Source: Actinomadura sp. NBRC 104412 (lineage in GTDB: Bacteria; Actinomycetota; Actinomycetes; Streptosporangiales; Streptosporangiaceae). Taken from it: a stretch of 64,000 nt of DNA. Shown in pieces: positions 8,488 to 18,400 of this stretch. A program made the translations under genes and the position numbers. The stretch spans positions 1 to 64,000 of the forward strand of contig NZ_BSTM01000004.1 of NCBI RefSeq assembly GCF_030269515.1, in the 5' to 3' direction. Each line of letters opens with the position of its first letter. Position 1 is the first letter of the stretch. Below the pieces are notes generated by a model. It saw only the letters and a list, made by a program, of their open reading frames with translations. It searched no databases and was not told the DNA's origin.

Positions 8488-9300
8488 ATGGCCGAACGGC
8501 TGCCCATCAGCACCGAGCACTGCACCGTCGAGCGGGACGGGCACGTCGTCGTCGTGACGCTGGACCGTCCCGAGGCGCGCAACGCCCTCAGCACGGCGAT
8601 GCTGGTCGGGATGGCGGACGCGTGGGCCTACATCTCCGCGACGCCCGAGGTGCGCGTCGGCATCCTCACCGGCGCCGGCGGCCACTTCTGCGCGGGCGCG
8701 GACCTCAAGGCCATGGGCACGCCCTCGTCCGATCCCCGGGTCCGGGAACGCGCGGCCCAGATCCCCGACTTCCACTGGAAGGGCCTGCTGCGCGACGCGC
8801 GCCCGACCAAGCCGCTGATCGCGGCGATCGAGGGCTACGCCGTGGCGGGGGGCACCGAGCTGCTCGTCGGGACCGACCTGCGCGTCGTCGCCGAGGACGC
8901 GACCCTGGGCCTGTACGAGGCCAGGCGCGGCCTGTTCCCCATGGGCGGCTCGGCCATCCGTCTCCCCCGCCAGATCGGCTACGCGAACGCCATGGACCTC
9001 CTGCTGACCGCCCGCTCGGTCACCCCGTCCGAGGCCCTGGCCATGGGCCTGATCAACAAGATCGTCCCCAGCGGCGGGGCCCTGGCCGCCGCACGCGAGC
9101 TGGCCGACCAGATCGCGGCCTGCGGTCCCCTGGCCGTGCAGGCCATCCTGCGCACCTACCGCGAGACCGAGCATCTCCCCGAGGAGGAGGCCCTCAAGGT
9201 CTCCGACGAGATCGGCTGGCCGGTGATCGGCTCCGAGGACGCCAAGGAGGGCTCCCGCGCCTTCAAGGAGAAGCGCCCCGCCGTCTTCAAGGGCAAGTAA
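8488..9300 (+). CDS. enoyl-CoA hydratase/isomerase (EchA19-like)
   Basis: A 270-residue crotonase. The ATG at 8488 follows GGAGGAG. Family signatures: LDRPEARNALS, the oxyanion-hole segment GGHFCAGADLKAMG, the second G-G oxyanion segment IEGYAVAGGTELLVGTDLRV, and EARRGLFPMGGSAIRLPRQI with the helix carrying the catalytic acid. It hydrates trans-2-enoyl-CoA in beta-oxidation; resemblance to EchA19 and divergence from a FadD/Ltp operon suggest sterol side-chain enoyl-CoAs. Shares the 8372–8440 palindromes with the operon opposite. Confidence 0.85.
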   Translation: MAERLPISTEHCTVERDGHVVVVTLDRPEARNALSTAMLVGMADAWAYISATPEVRVGILTGAGGHFCAGADLKAMGTPSSDPRVRERAAQIPDFHWKGLLRDARPTKPLIAAIEGYAVAGGTELLVGTDLRVVAEDATLGLYEARRGLFPMGGSAIRLPRQIGYANAMDLLLTARSVTPSEALAMGLINKIVPSGGALAAARELADQIAACGPLAVQAILRTYRETEHLPEEEALKVSDEIGWPVIGSEDAKEGSRAFKEKRPAVFKGK

Positions 9301-9311
9301 GGCGGGCGACG

Positions 9312-9343
9312 GACGCCCTGGCCGGACATCCGGCCAGGGCGTC
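9312..9343. terminator. bidirectional terminator hairpin
   Basis: A perfect 14-bp stem (GACGCCCTGGCCGG, 9312–9325, with its complement 9330–9343) around an ACAT loop, between the convergent hydratase and nitronate monooxygenase genes. A third partial copy of the arm, GGCCAGGGCGTC, follows at about 9345, so an alternative pairing is possible. Confidence 0.75.
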
Positions 9344-9375
9344 AGGCCAGGGCGTCCGGCCAGGGGGCGCGGCCG

Positions 9376-10488
9376 CTACTCCGCCTCGGTGATGGCGTTC
9401 AGGCGCTCGATGGCCTCGACGTACTCCTCGATGAGGTCGTAGACGACCTGGGCGGCGGGCTTGACCTGGTTCATGGAGCCCACGATCTGGCCGACCGGGA
9501 AGGTGACCAGCTCGCCGTCCCCGGAGCGGGCGATCCGCGGCAGGGCGTCGGCGACCAGCATGAACTGCATCGGCATCGGGAGGGTCCCCGGTGACCGTTC
9601 GCTCTCCCACGCCTCCGTCCACGCGGTCTTGAGGAAGCGCGCGGGCTTGCCCGTCCAGGCGCGGGACCTGACGGTGTCGCGGGACGTCGCCTTCAGCAGC
9701 TTGGGGAGCGCGCGTTCGGGGGTGTCGGCCTCGTCCACGGTCAGCCAGATGGAGCCCGTCCACACGCCGTCGGCGCCGAGCGCGAGACCCGCGGCCATCT
9801 GGCGGCCGCGGCCGATGCCGCCGGCGGCCAGCACCAGGGTGTCCTCGCCGACCGCGTCCACGACCTCGGGGATGAGGACCATCGTGGACACGTCGCCGGT
9901 GTGGCCGCCGGCCTCGGTGCCCTGCGCGACGATGATGTCGACGCCCGCCTCGACCTGCTTGCGGGCGTGGCGGGCGTTGGAGGCCAGGCCCGCGACCTTG
10001 ACGCCGTGCCCGTGCGCCTGCTCGACCACGTCGGCGGGCGGCGGGCCGAGCGCGCTGGCCAGCAGTGCGATCGGGTGCTTGAGCGCGATCTCCACCTGGG
10101 GGCGGGCGGTCTGGTCGGTCCAGCCGAGCAGCGCGCGCTGCGCCGACCCGGTGGACGGCTCGACGCCGTGCTCGGCCAGCAGCTCCTCCAGGAACCGCTT
10201 GTGCTCCTCGGGGATCATGCTTTGCAGCTTGCCGAGCATCTCCTCGGCGTCACCGAGGTCGGCGCCCTCGTACTTGGCGGGCATCACCACGTCGACGCCG
10301 TAGGGCTTGCCGCCGACGTGCTCGTCGATCCACTTGAGCTCGAGCTCCAGCTCCTCGGGGGAGAAGTACAGGGCGCCGAGGACGCCCATGCCGCCGGCGC
10401 GGCTCACCGCGGCGACGACATCGCGGCAGTGACTGAACGCGAAGAGGGGGTACTCGATGCCGAATTGCTCGGTGACTCGTGTCCGCAC
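9376..10488 (-). CDS. nitronate monooxygenase (2-nitropropane dioxygenase family)
   Basis: A 370-residue FMN-dependent TIM-barrel protein of the NPD family. Signatures: the N-terminal FSHCRDVVAAVSRAGGMGVLG, the HGVKVAGLASNARHARK strand, VAQGTEAGGHTG (flavin/phosphate loop with the conserved His), and LAAGGIGRGRQMAAGLALGADGV. It oxidises alkyl nitronates, though many actinobacterial members act on acyl-CoA or other electrophiles. It most resembles mycobacterial Rv1533-type proteins rather than IpdC. Two KstR-like sites lie just upstream, linking it to the sterol operon. Confidence 0.85.
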   Translation of the reverse strand: MRTRVTEQFGIEYPLFAFSHCRDVVAAVSRAGGMGVLGALYFSPEELELELKWIDEHVGGKPYGVDVVMPAKYEGADLGDAEEMLGKLQSMIPEEHKRFLEELLAEHGVEPSTGSAQRALLGWTDQTARPQVEIALKHPIALLASALGPPPADVVEQAHGHGVKVAGLASNARHARKQVEAGVDIIVAQGTEAGGHTGDVSTMVLIPEVVDAVGEDTLVLAAGGIGRGRQMAAGLALGADGVWTGSIWLTVDEADTPERALPKLLKATSRDTVRSRAWTGKPARFLKTAWTEAWESERSPGTLPMPMQFMLVADALPRIARSGDGELVTFPVGQIVGSMNQVKPAAQVVYDLIEEYVEAIERLNAITEAE

Positions 10489-10518
10489 GCCTCGACCCTA
10501 GGCCGCCACCCGGAAAAC

Positions 10519-10587
10519 TGCAACAGGTTCTATTCGGCTTGATGCGAGACCTTGCCGGGTCTGGATAACTGGGTAGAACACGTATCA
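10519..10587. promoter_or_regulatory. KstR-type operators upstream of the nitronate monooxygenase
   Basis: TGCAACAGGTTCTA at 10519–10532 matches TnnAACnnGTTnnA perfectly. A second site, TAGAACACGTATCA at 10574–10587, differs at one core base (GTA for GTT). They are centred about 37 and 92 bases upstream of the gene start at 10488. The second overlaps the last codons of the DUF3068 gene. The assignment is by consensus match only. Confidence 0.6.
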
Positions 10588-11601
10588 ACGATGTCGCGAG
10601 GACGCGGCGGGCGCGCCGAACCTGCCGTCCGAGCGGCGCGGCGCCGGCGGCCCGGACCGCGCGGAACGCCGGGACCCGAGCAGCCCCGCGATCACGCCCA
10701 GCAGGAGCAGCGCCAGGCCGAGCAAGAAGGTCCCGAACGGAACCCAGGAGCGCGCCGCCTCGATCTTCAGCGCGCCGGCGTTCGCGGTGTCCACCAGCGA
10801 ACGCTCCGACTCGGGCATGGTGACCAGGTCCGCCGAGGCGACCGTCATCCTGCCCCGGCCGTCGGGCGTCCGCACGGTGCTGGAGATGTCCTGCCGCTGC
10901 CGGACGGGGATCCCGGTGCGCGGATCCACCCACATCGTGACGGTGATCGCGGAGTACCGGTCCACCTTCTGGTCCGGCAGCCGCGGGTCCATGCCCAGCA
11001 TGCGGGCGGGCAGCCTGACCCCGATCGTGCTGGTCTTCGTCTCGGGGACGCGCTGGACGAAGCGGTAGGTCCGGACGCCCCTCACCTCGTCCTCACCCGA
11101 GTACCGCATCGGGACCGGCCGCCGGGTCGTCATGTCGAAGAACGGGTAGTCGCGCTTCCGCACGTCCGCGATCGGGAACAGCAGCCCGTACCCCGACATC
11201 CGCACGCTCGTGTCGCCGTCCACGTTCGCCCCGCAGCACCGCACCAACCGGGAGGTACGCCGGTCGAACGCGATCCGGAAGCCGGAGATCTGGAGTGGCC
11301 TGTCCGGGTTCGCGATGTCGACGACGGTCGTCGTGGAGTCCCAGACCGCGATGTCGTCGTTCCCGCCGTTGGCGCGCACGTCCCCGCGCACGATGGTGGT
11401 CGCCCGCAACGTCGCGCCCGACCTGGGCTTGAGCTCGGCCAAGTCGAAGTAGGTGGCGTTCCTGGCCTCCAGCCGGGTCGTCTGGAACCGGTTCAGCGGC
11501 GCCTTCACCACCTGCTCGGCCACGTAGAACCTGACCAGCGGGGCGAGGCTGAGGCAGAACGCGCCCAGGCAGACCACGATCAAGCCGACCGGTCGCCGCA
11601 T
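10585..11601 (-). CDS. DUF3068 (porin PorA-like) membrane protein
   Basis: A 338-residue protein with an N-terminal membrane anchor (about residues 5–29), a long extracytoplasmic beta-rich domain with an RLVRCCGANVDGD cysteine pair, and a second membrane segment near the C-terminus (about 295–318) followed by a basic tail. This two-anchor layout is typical of DUF3068 proteins such as Rv0227c. The start ATG at 11601 opens directly with the anchor. Function is unknown; in mycobacteria the family sits in the same neighbourhood as AftD and the genes found here at 13–23 kb, so an envelope-assembly role is plausible. Confidence 0.75.
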   Translation of the reverse strand: MRRPVGLIVVCLGAFCLSLAPLVRFYVAEQVVKAPLNRFQTTRLEARNATYFDLAELKPRSGATLRATTIVRGDVRANGGNDDIAVWDSTTTVVDIANPDRPLQISGFRIAFDRRTSRLVRCCGANVDGDTSVRMSGYGLLFPIADVRKRDYPFFDMTTRRPVPMRYSGEDEVRGVRTYRFVQRVPETKTSTIGVRLPARMLGMDPRLPDQKVDRYSAITVTMWVDPRTGIPVRQRQDISSTVRTPDGRGRMTVASADLVTMPESERSLVDTANAGALKIEAARSWVPFGTFLLGLALLLLGVIAGLLGSRRSARSGPPAPRRSDGRFGAPAASSRHR

Positions 11602-11685
11602 GCCGAAGACCTCCGCGAAGGCGCCTCTTCGGCGGGTTACCCTACAGGACCGGCATTCCGCCTCTCTCACCCCGAAAGGGTTGCC

Positions 11686-13248
11686 GTGCCCTTTGCCGTC
11701 CGGTCCCGGCGGGCCCGCCGTCACCAGGCACGCCATCGGCGCCATCAGTGGCCGGCGCTGATGGCGGTGCTGCTGGCGACGTTCATGGACCTGGTGGACG
11801 TGACGATCGTCGGGGTGGCGCTGCGCGAGATCCAGACCGAGCTCGGCGCCTCGTACGCCGCCGGGCAGTGGTTCACCGCCGGGTACGCCCTGACGTTCGC
11901 GCTGCTGCTGGTGGCCGGCGGCCGGCTGGGCGACGTGCACGGGCGGCGCCGGGTCTTCATGCTCGGGGTGGCCGGGTTCACCGTGGCCTCCGCCCTGGCC
12001 GCGGCGGCGCCGTCCCCGGGCCTGCTGATCGCGGCGCGGGCGGCTCAGGGCGCGTGCGGCGGCGTGATGGTGCCGCAGGTCATGTCGATCATCGCGACGG
12101 AGTTCCGCGCCGGGCCGCAGCGCACGCTGGCGCTCTCCCTGTACGGGATCGTGCTGGGCGCGGGACAGGCGGGCGGGCCGGTGCTGGGCGGGCTGCTGCT
12201 CAGCGGCGACCTGCCCCTCGGCTGGCGGCTGATCTTCCTGGTCAACCTGCCGGTGGGCGCGATAGCGCTGGCGGGCGCCTGGCGCTGGATGCGCGAGTCC
12301 CGCGCCGACCGGCCGCCGCGGCTGGACGTCCCGGGCACGCTGCTGGTCACGCTGGGCGCGCTGCTGCTGGCCTATCCCCTCGTCCAGGGACGGGAGCTGG
12401 GCTGGCCCGCCTGGACGGTGGTGTCGATGGCCGCGGCGGTGCCCGTCCTGTACGCCTTCGCCCGCCTCCAGCGGCACCGCGCGCGCCGGGGGCTGGCCGT
12501 CCTGGTCCCGCCGTCGCTGTTCCGCATCCGGTCCTACACGGCCGGGCTGGCGCTGCTGTTCGTGCTGTTCTGCGGGGTGTCGGGCTACTTCATCGTGCTG
12601 ACCTGGACGTTGCAGTTCGGGCTCGGCTGGTCGCCGCTGAAGGTCGCGCTGACCGGGCTGGCCTGGCCCGCGGGCATCGCCTGCACCGCGCAGCTCACCA
12701 ACCGGTTCGGCCAGCCGAGGGCACGCGCGCTGGTCATGCTCGGGACGCCGATCATGGCGGCGGGCACCGTCGGGCTGGCCTGGTCCTGGGCCGCGAACGG
12801 CGCCGCGCTCGCGCCCCGCCACCTGGTGCCGTGGCTGGTCGGCGCCGGAATCGGGATGGGGCTGACCATCCCCATCCTGTCCAACCTGGTGCTCGGCGAG
12901 CTGCCCGCGGCGGACGCCGGGGCGGCCTCAGGCGTGCTCAACTCGGTGATCCAGCTCGGCAACGCGATGGGCGTGGCACTGGCGGGAGTGGTCTTCTTCG
13001 GCGGGGCGTCCGGGCTCGCGCCGCCGTCCGCGCCGGTCCCGGAGTACGCGGGCTGGGGCGCCCGCGCCCTGCTGTTCAGCGCCGCCGCTTTCGCCCTGGC
13101 CGCCCTGCTGGCGCCGCTGCTGCCGCGCCGCGTCGCGGGTACCGGCCCGTACGCGCCGCCTCCGGGCCGGCGCAGCGGACCGGGCAGCGAACCACGCAAC
13201 AATCCGGGCAATGACGGAGACTATCGACTTATATCTACACGTCGATAA
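11686..13248 (+). CDS. MFS transporter, DHA2 (EmrB/QacA) drug exporter family
   Basis: A 520-residue, probable 14-segment H+ antiporter. Start GTG at 11686 with GAAAGGG about 6 bases upstream. Motif D1 (DLVDVTIVGVAL) lies in TM1, motif A (GGRLGDVHGRRRVF) in the TM2–3 loop, and motif C (GIVLGAGQAGGPVLGG) in TM5. It would export hydrophobic compounds or lipids across the membrane. It is divergent from the DUF3068 gene with about 84 bases between, and lies inside the envelope locus, but nothing in the sequence ties it to cell-wall transport. Confidence 0.85.
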   Translation: MPFAVRSRRARRHQARHRRHQWPALMAVLLATFMDLVDVTIVGVALREIQTELGASYAAGQWFTAGYALTFALLLVAGGRLGDVHGRRRVFMLGVAGFTVASALAAAAPSPGLLIAARAAQGACGGVMVPQVMSIIATEFRAGPQRTLALSLYGIVLGAGQAGGPVLGGLLLSGDLPLGWRLIFLVNLPVGAIALAGAWRWMRESRADRPPRLDVPGTLLVTLGALLLAYPLVQGRELGWPAWTVVSMAAAVPVLYAFARLQRHRARRGLAVLVPPSLFRIRSYTAGLALLFVLFCGVSGYFIVLTWTLQFGLGWSPLKVALTGLAWPAGIACTAQLTNRFGQPRARALVMLGTPIMAAGTVGLAWSWAANGAALAPRHLVPWLVGAGIGMGLTIPILSNLVLGELPAADAGAASGVLNSVIQLGNAMGVALAGVVFFGGASGLAPPSAPVPEYAGWGARALLFSAAAFALAALLAPLLPRRVAGTGPYAPPPGRRSGPGSEPRNNPGNDGDYRLISTRR

Positions 13249-13325
13249 TATCCGGCCTACCCATCGCGCCCGGCTCACCCCGAGCGGAGCGCACGACGCG
13301 CGTCAGTCCCGCGAGGTATGTCCAC

Positions 13326-14111
13326 ATGCCGACGGCCCCTCCCACCCTCCGCCTGGACGATCCGGCGCCGCGGCACAAGGCGACGCTGGCCCGCTCCATC
13401 AGACTGCTGAGGGCCTTTTGCAAGGAGCGGACCGACCCCGTCTTCTTCTACACCTTGCTCGCGCGGGACACGGTCGGGCAACTTTCCGCCTACACCGACC
13501 TGGACGGCGCCACGGTCATCGATGTGGGCGCGGGCGCGGGCTTCCTCGCGCGGGCGTTGCAGGACGCGGGCGCCCGCTGCACGTCCATCGACTCCGACCT
13601 TCAGGAGATCACCGCGTACGGCGAGCCGCCTCGCAACACCCTCGCGGCGAGCGCGCTGGCGCTGCCCTTCCGCACCTCGTCCGCCGATGTGTGCGTGTCC
13701 TCCAACGCCCTCGAACACGTACCGGACCCGTGGCGCATGGCCGGGGAGATGGTGCGGGTGGTCCGGCCCGGGGGCGTCGTCTACATCTCCTTCACCAACT
13801 GGCTGTCCCCCTGGGGAGGGCACGAGACCTCCCCCTGGCACTACCTGGGCGGGCATCGGGCCGCCCGCCGATACGAGCGCAGGTACGGACATCCGCCGAA
13901 GAACCGCTTCGGCGACGGCCTCTACGCCGTCTCCGTAGGCGACGCGCTGGCATGGGTTAGGTCCTGCCGCGAGGTGGAGGTGCTGGACGCAATCCCGCGT
14001 TACCACCCGCGCTGGGCAGAAGGCATCGTGCGCATCCCGGGGTTGCGGGAGATCGCCACGTGGAACCTGGCCCTCGTTCTGTGTAAGCGGCCGGGCGCAC
14101 GAGATGCGTGA
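13326..14111 (+). CDS. class I SAM-dependent methyltransferase (Rv0224c-like)
   Basis: A 261-residue methyltransferase. Motif I is VIDVGAGAGFLARAL (about residues 64–78), the acidic motif II is TSIDSD, and the post-motif region SSNALEHVPDPWRMAGEM leads to VRPGGVVYISFTNW. It resembles the mycobacterial Rv0224c methyltransferase. The acyltransferase gene starts 8 bases before its stop, so the two are co-translated. The acceptor is unknown; a cell-envelope glycan or lipid is inferred from the locus. Confidence 0.8.
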   Translation: MPTAPPTLRLDDPAPRHKATLARSIRLLRAFCKERTDPVFFYTLLARDTVGQLSAYTDLDGATVIDVGAGAGFLARALQDAGARCTSIDSDLQEITAYGEPPRNTLAASALALPFRTSSADVCVSSNALEHVPDPWRMAGEMVRVVRPGGVVYISFTNWLSPWGGHETSPWHYLGGHRAARRYERRYGHPPKNRFGDGLYAVSVGDALAWVRSCREVEVLDAIPRYHPRWAEGIVRIPGLREIATWNLALVLCKRPGARDA

Positions 14112-15450
14112 CACCCTGCCCCAGATCTCCGGGCATCAGGACTCGCTCGACGGGATACGGGCCATCGCCGCCCTGTCGGTGCTGACCTACCACGTGTCCA
14201 GCGCGTCCGGAGTCCTCTACAGGCCCGGCAGCGCGGGGTGGCTCTTCAACGGCGGCCAGATCGGCGTCCCCGTCTTCTTCACCCTGTCCGGCCTCCTGCT
14301 GTACCGGCCATGGGCCGCCGCCATCCTGGACACACGGCGCGGCGGTCCGGGCACGCGCACGTACTTCCGCAAGCGCGCGCTGAGGATCCTGCCCGCCTAC
14401 TGGGCTCTGGTCATCTGCTTCATGGTCACCGGGGGGCTCGGCCATATCGCCGACCCTGGGACATGGCTGTCACTGCTCACCCTCACCCACACGTACCTGC
14501 CCGACCCGTGGTGGGGCAGCCACCTGGGCCCCAAATACCTCGGCCAGATCTGGAGCCTCTCGGTCGAGGTCGCCTGGTACGTCACGCTGCCCGCCACGGC
14601 CTGGGCGCTGGCCTGGTACGCGCGGCGCGGCAAGCGCAAGGGGCCGGAGAGCGAGGTGGGCAAGCGCGCCCGGCGGCTGCTCATCGGCATCGCCGCCTAC
14701 TCGGGGATCTCGTTCGCCTATCTGGTCCACATGTTCTTCCCCGAGGTGAACCCGCGGATCGGGCTGTGGCTGCCGCACCTGCTCGGCTGGTTCGGGACCG
14801 GGATGGCGCTGGCCGTGCTCACCGTCTGGGCACGGCTGGAGCCGGCGGGCCGGGTCGCGCGGCTGTGCCGGACCGTCGCCGCCTCCTGGGGCGCCTGCTG
14901 GACCGGCGCGGCGCTGGTGTACGTCATGGCCTCCACCCCGCTCACCGGCCCGCTGGACCTGGTGACGCTGGACGTGTTCTGGACCGCCCTGATGAACATC
15001 GTCCTGAACGGCCTGTGCGCGGCCTTGCTCGTCGCGCCCGTGGCCATGGCGCACGCGGGGCATGCCGAGCTGGGGGCGATCCTCGGCAACCCGGTGATGC
15101 GCTTCCTCGGACGGATCTCCTACAGCGTGTTCCTGTGGCAGATGTTCGTCATCGTCGGCTGGTACGAGTGGACCGGCCGTTCGTTCCGGGGGAATATGCT
15201 GACCGATCTTCCCCTGATGCTCGCGGCGACCATCGCAGTCGCGACCGTGAGCTACTACCTGGTGGAGCGGCCGGCTCAGCGGCTCGGCCGTTCCCGGCGG
15301 AAGGCTGGGACGGCCGGGAAGGCACGGAAGGCGCCGGACGCGGGCGGTCCACCGGCGGCCGTGCCCAGCGCAGCTCGATCGACGCTCCCGGATCTTCCCC
15401 ACCGGCCCGATGCGGACGCCACAGCGCCGCCGCGACCCGAGCCAGGATGA
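14104..15450 (+). CDS. acyltransferase 3-family membrane protein (Rv0228-like)
   Basis: A 448-residue integral-membrane O-acyltransferase. The family opening SLDGIRAIAALSVLTYH includes the catalytic His; VFFTLSGLLLYRPW, YFRKRALRILPAYW and the late ISYSVFLWQ ... YYLVERPAQRLG blocks are all typical. Such enzymes transfer acyl or acetyl groups to extracytoplasmic sugars. The last 50 residues are a low-complexity basic/Pro tail. Its 3' end runs 302 bases into the 3' end of aftD on the other strand; the final membrane segment and ERP motif lie within that overlap, so the overlap is not removable by a shorter call for this gene. Confidence 0.85.
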   Translation: MRDTLPQISGHQDSLDGIRAIAALSVLTYHVSSASGVLYRPGSAGWLFNGGQIGVPVFFTLSGLLLYRPWAAAILDTRRGGPGTRTYFRKRALRILPAYWALVICFMVTGGLGHIADPGTWLSLLTLTHTYLPDPWWGSHLGPKYLGQIWSLSVEVAWYVTLPATAWALAWYARRGKRKGPESEVGKRARRLLIGIAAYSGISFAYLVHMFFPEVNPRIGLWLPHLLGWFGTGMALAVLTVWARLEPAGRVARLCRTVAASWGACWTGAALVYVMASTPLTGPLDLVTLDVFWTALMNIVLNGLCAALLVAPVAMAHAGHAELGAILGNPVMRFLGRISYSVFLWQMFVIVGWYEWTGRSFRGNMLTDLPLMLAATIAVATVSYYLVERPAQRLGRSRRKAGTAGKARKAPDAGGPPAAVPSAARSTLPDLPHRPDADATAPPRPEPG

Positions 15451-18400
15451 CCACGCCGAGCAACTGGGGCACGATGTCGCCAAGGTAGCCGGACGGCGTA
15501 AGCGGGTTGTCCAGCAGCCGCAGCTCGTAGCCGGTGGCCAGGCAGCCCGTACCGGCCACCAGCAGCACGGCGGGCACCCACGGGGAGGCCAGCGGCCGCC
15601 GCGCCCACGTCTCCCGCCTGCGGGCCCAGCCGTACACCAGCACCGTTGCCAGCGCGACGGCATGGCCGGGCACCCCGGCGACCCAGCCGCCCAGGCCCGC
15701 CGCCAGCGGGACCACGGCCCAGCCCGGCAAGGCCGCAGGGGCGCCGACGCCCGCCGACACGGGAGGCCGTGCCCGCGCCCGTCCCGGACGCCATGGCCGG
15801 ACGGCCACGAGGAACAGCACCAGGACCAAGCCGAGCCCGATGGCGACCGTGGCGCGCTGCGCGATGTCCGGACGGTAGGTGAGCTCGACGGTCCCGGTGG
15901 TTCCGGCCGGGACGACCCAGCCCTGCTTCCAGCCGTCCAGGCGGACCGGCCGCAGTTCCTTACCGCCGACGCGCGCCTCCCACCCGGTGTTGAAGTTCTC
16001 GTTCACCACCAGGAAGGAGCGGCGCGAGGCGTCCACCCGGAGCGCGCGCTCGCCCGCGCCCCATCGCAGCACCTGGGCGGGCCGCAGCTCGTCCGCCGCG
16101 GACACCGAGGAGAACGTGGACGGCCGCTCCAGCACGGCCGTCTCGATGCGGAAGGGGTCGAACGGCCCGGAGGACAGCCTGTTGGCGCCCGCCGCGAGGC
16201 GGACGTCACGGCAGGCCCAGAAGGTGAGGGGGCGCCCCTCCAGCAGGTCGCCCATGGTGCCGGTGGCAGCGGTGGGCACCGTCTCCGAGCCGACGCGCAC
16301 CTGGGGGCCGAAGCCGCAGTTCAGTTGGAACGGGAAGGCGCGGACGTCCGGGACCGGGCGCACGCCCGGCACCTCCAGCTCGCCGACCTGGATCGGGTTC
16401 AGCCTGCTACGGGGACGGAACCGCAGCCTGAGCCGGTCGGTGACCATCGGGGCGAAGGAGATCCGCCCGTCCGCGTCCGACACCACCTCGCGGGCCTGGC
16501 CGCGGACGCCCTCGACCAGCACCTCGACGGGACCGCCCGCGCCCGGCGGACGGGTCAGGGCGAGCCTGGAGAGCCTGACCGGCCGCCGCCACCGCACGGC
16601 CAGCGTGGGTTCGAGGTCGTCCGGCGAGGCGACCCAGACGGTGCCCTCGTCCCCGTCGAAGGCGGACCTGGCCTGGGCGGCGGGATGGGAGACGTTCGCG
16701 GAGGACGCGGCGACCCTGGTCGCCCCGCGGACCTGCGTGTAGCGCGCGATCAGCTTGGGGTCGGTCAGCACGGCCGTGCCCGACAGCTCGGTGCGGCCCG
16801 CCGTGGTGGCCGTGAAGATGCGGTCGAAACCGGTGTTCTCCTCGTCGCGTGTGCCGAGCGAGTCCGAGCAGACCCAGCGCTGTGCGCCCTTCATGCAGTC
16901 CGCCGCCGTGCCCGGGGCACGGCTCAGGATGTAGGAGGCGCCCGCGTTTCCGGCCTTCGGCGCGGGAAGCGTGTAGGTACGGGTCGGCTTGACGCCCCCG
17001 ATCACCAGTTCCGCGATCGCCGCCCGGGTGAGCGCCCTGTCCGCGGGGGACACCGCTACGGCGGTGATGCGGATCCGTAGCCAGCGTGTCGTGCCGGCCG
17101 GGGACCGTAGCGGCTGCGGGTCGGTGACGGCCCGGACGGGCTGCTCGACGACCCCGCGCTCGGTCTCCACGGCGACACGGGTGACGGGTGGGCCGAGCCT
17201 GGGCTGGATGCCGAACTGCGCAGTGAGCCATGGGACGAAGCGCGGACGGTCGAAGTCGACCCTGAGCCACTGTCCCGTGGGGCCGAGCCATCCGCCGGTC
17301 TCCCACGCGGTGAACCCGTTGCCGTCCAGGGCCGCGAAGGGCACGGCATCGGGCTTGCGGGAGTTGGGGATCGCGTCGTCTCCCGCCGCCGACGAGGACG
17401 CGACCACGTTACGGATGCCGCCGCCATAGGTGACCGTGGTGGCGTAACGTTCCCAGCCCTCGGCCAGGATGTCGGTGGCGCGCGGACGCTCCTCCTCCGT
17501 GAGCGTCTGGGACCACTGCTGGAGTTCTCCGTACGAGCGGCGCACCAAACGCGGGGAGTCGGTCACCACGGGCGCGCCACCGAGTTCGGGGGCGTCGTCG
17601 TTGAGCAGGACGGGCCGTCGCGGCAGCACCCCGCCGTCGGCCATCGCCAGCAGCGACTCCGGCCCGCCGTACACCCGGACGGGGTCGTCCGCGTGCGCGA
17701 GCCCGGCGATCGGCCCCGCGCCCTCGACCTCGTACACCTCCAACGGCTGGTACTTCTGGTTCACCGCCGAGACCGCGTCGTCGATCCAGTCCCCGCCGAA
17801 GGGCTCGCCGAAGGCCGCGACCTTGCTGAGACCCGGGGAGGAGTCCAAGGCCTGGTGGATCCGCGCGGGCCACCCTCCGCGCAGCGTCTCCCTGCGGATG
17901 TCATTGCGGACGAGGACGTAGCGGACGCCCATGCGTGCCAGGAACTCGGCCAGGCCGGGCGAGCTCCTCCCGGCCCTGACCTGCTGCTCGATCGCGTCCA
18001 GGGCGCGCGTGTACCCGGGCGAGCCCTGCGGGACGAGCTGCCGCAGCCCCCAGCGCGCGGTCAGCATGGGCTGGACCAGGTCGTCCATGGGACGTCCCCA
18101 CAGGTACTCGCCGAAGGGCGCCCCGGGGATCGCGAGCACCGCCTGCCGCCCGGCGCGGGCGTTCAGCCAGGTCGCGGCGTCCTTCCAGTAGCGGGGCACC
18201 TGGGTGAACTCGCCCGGCACCGCCAGGCCGTGCGCGACGGCGGTGACGCCGATCCCGCCGAGCGCCACCATCGCGGCCACGGGCGCGCTCAACAGCGCCC
18301 GGACGGTCCTGGGCCATCCCGAGGCCACGCCGCGCTTGCGCGCTGCCACGGTGAGCAGGTGCGCGAGCCCCAGCGCCAGCGGCAACCGCACCAGCGCGTC

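Noticed and set aside
9376..10488. IpdC assignment for the nitronate monooxygenase
   Set aside because: The N-terminal FSHCRDVVAAV and overall pattern fit the Rv1533-like group better, and no ipdAB is nearby.
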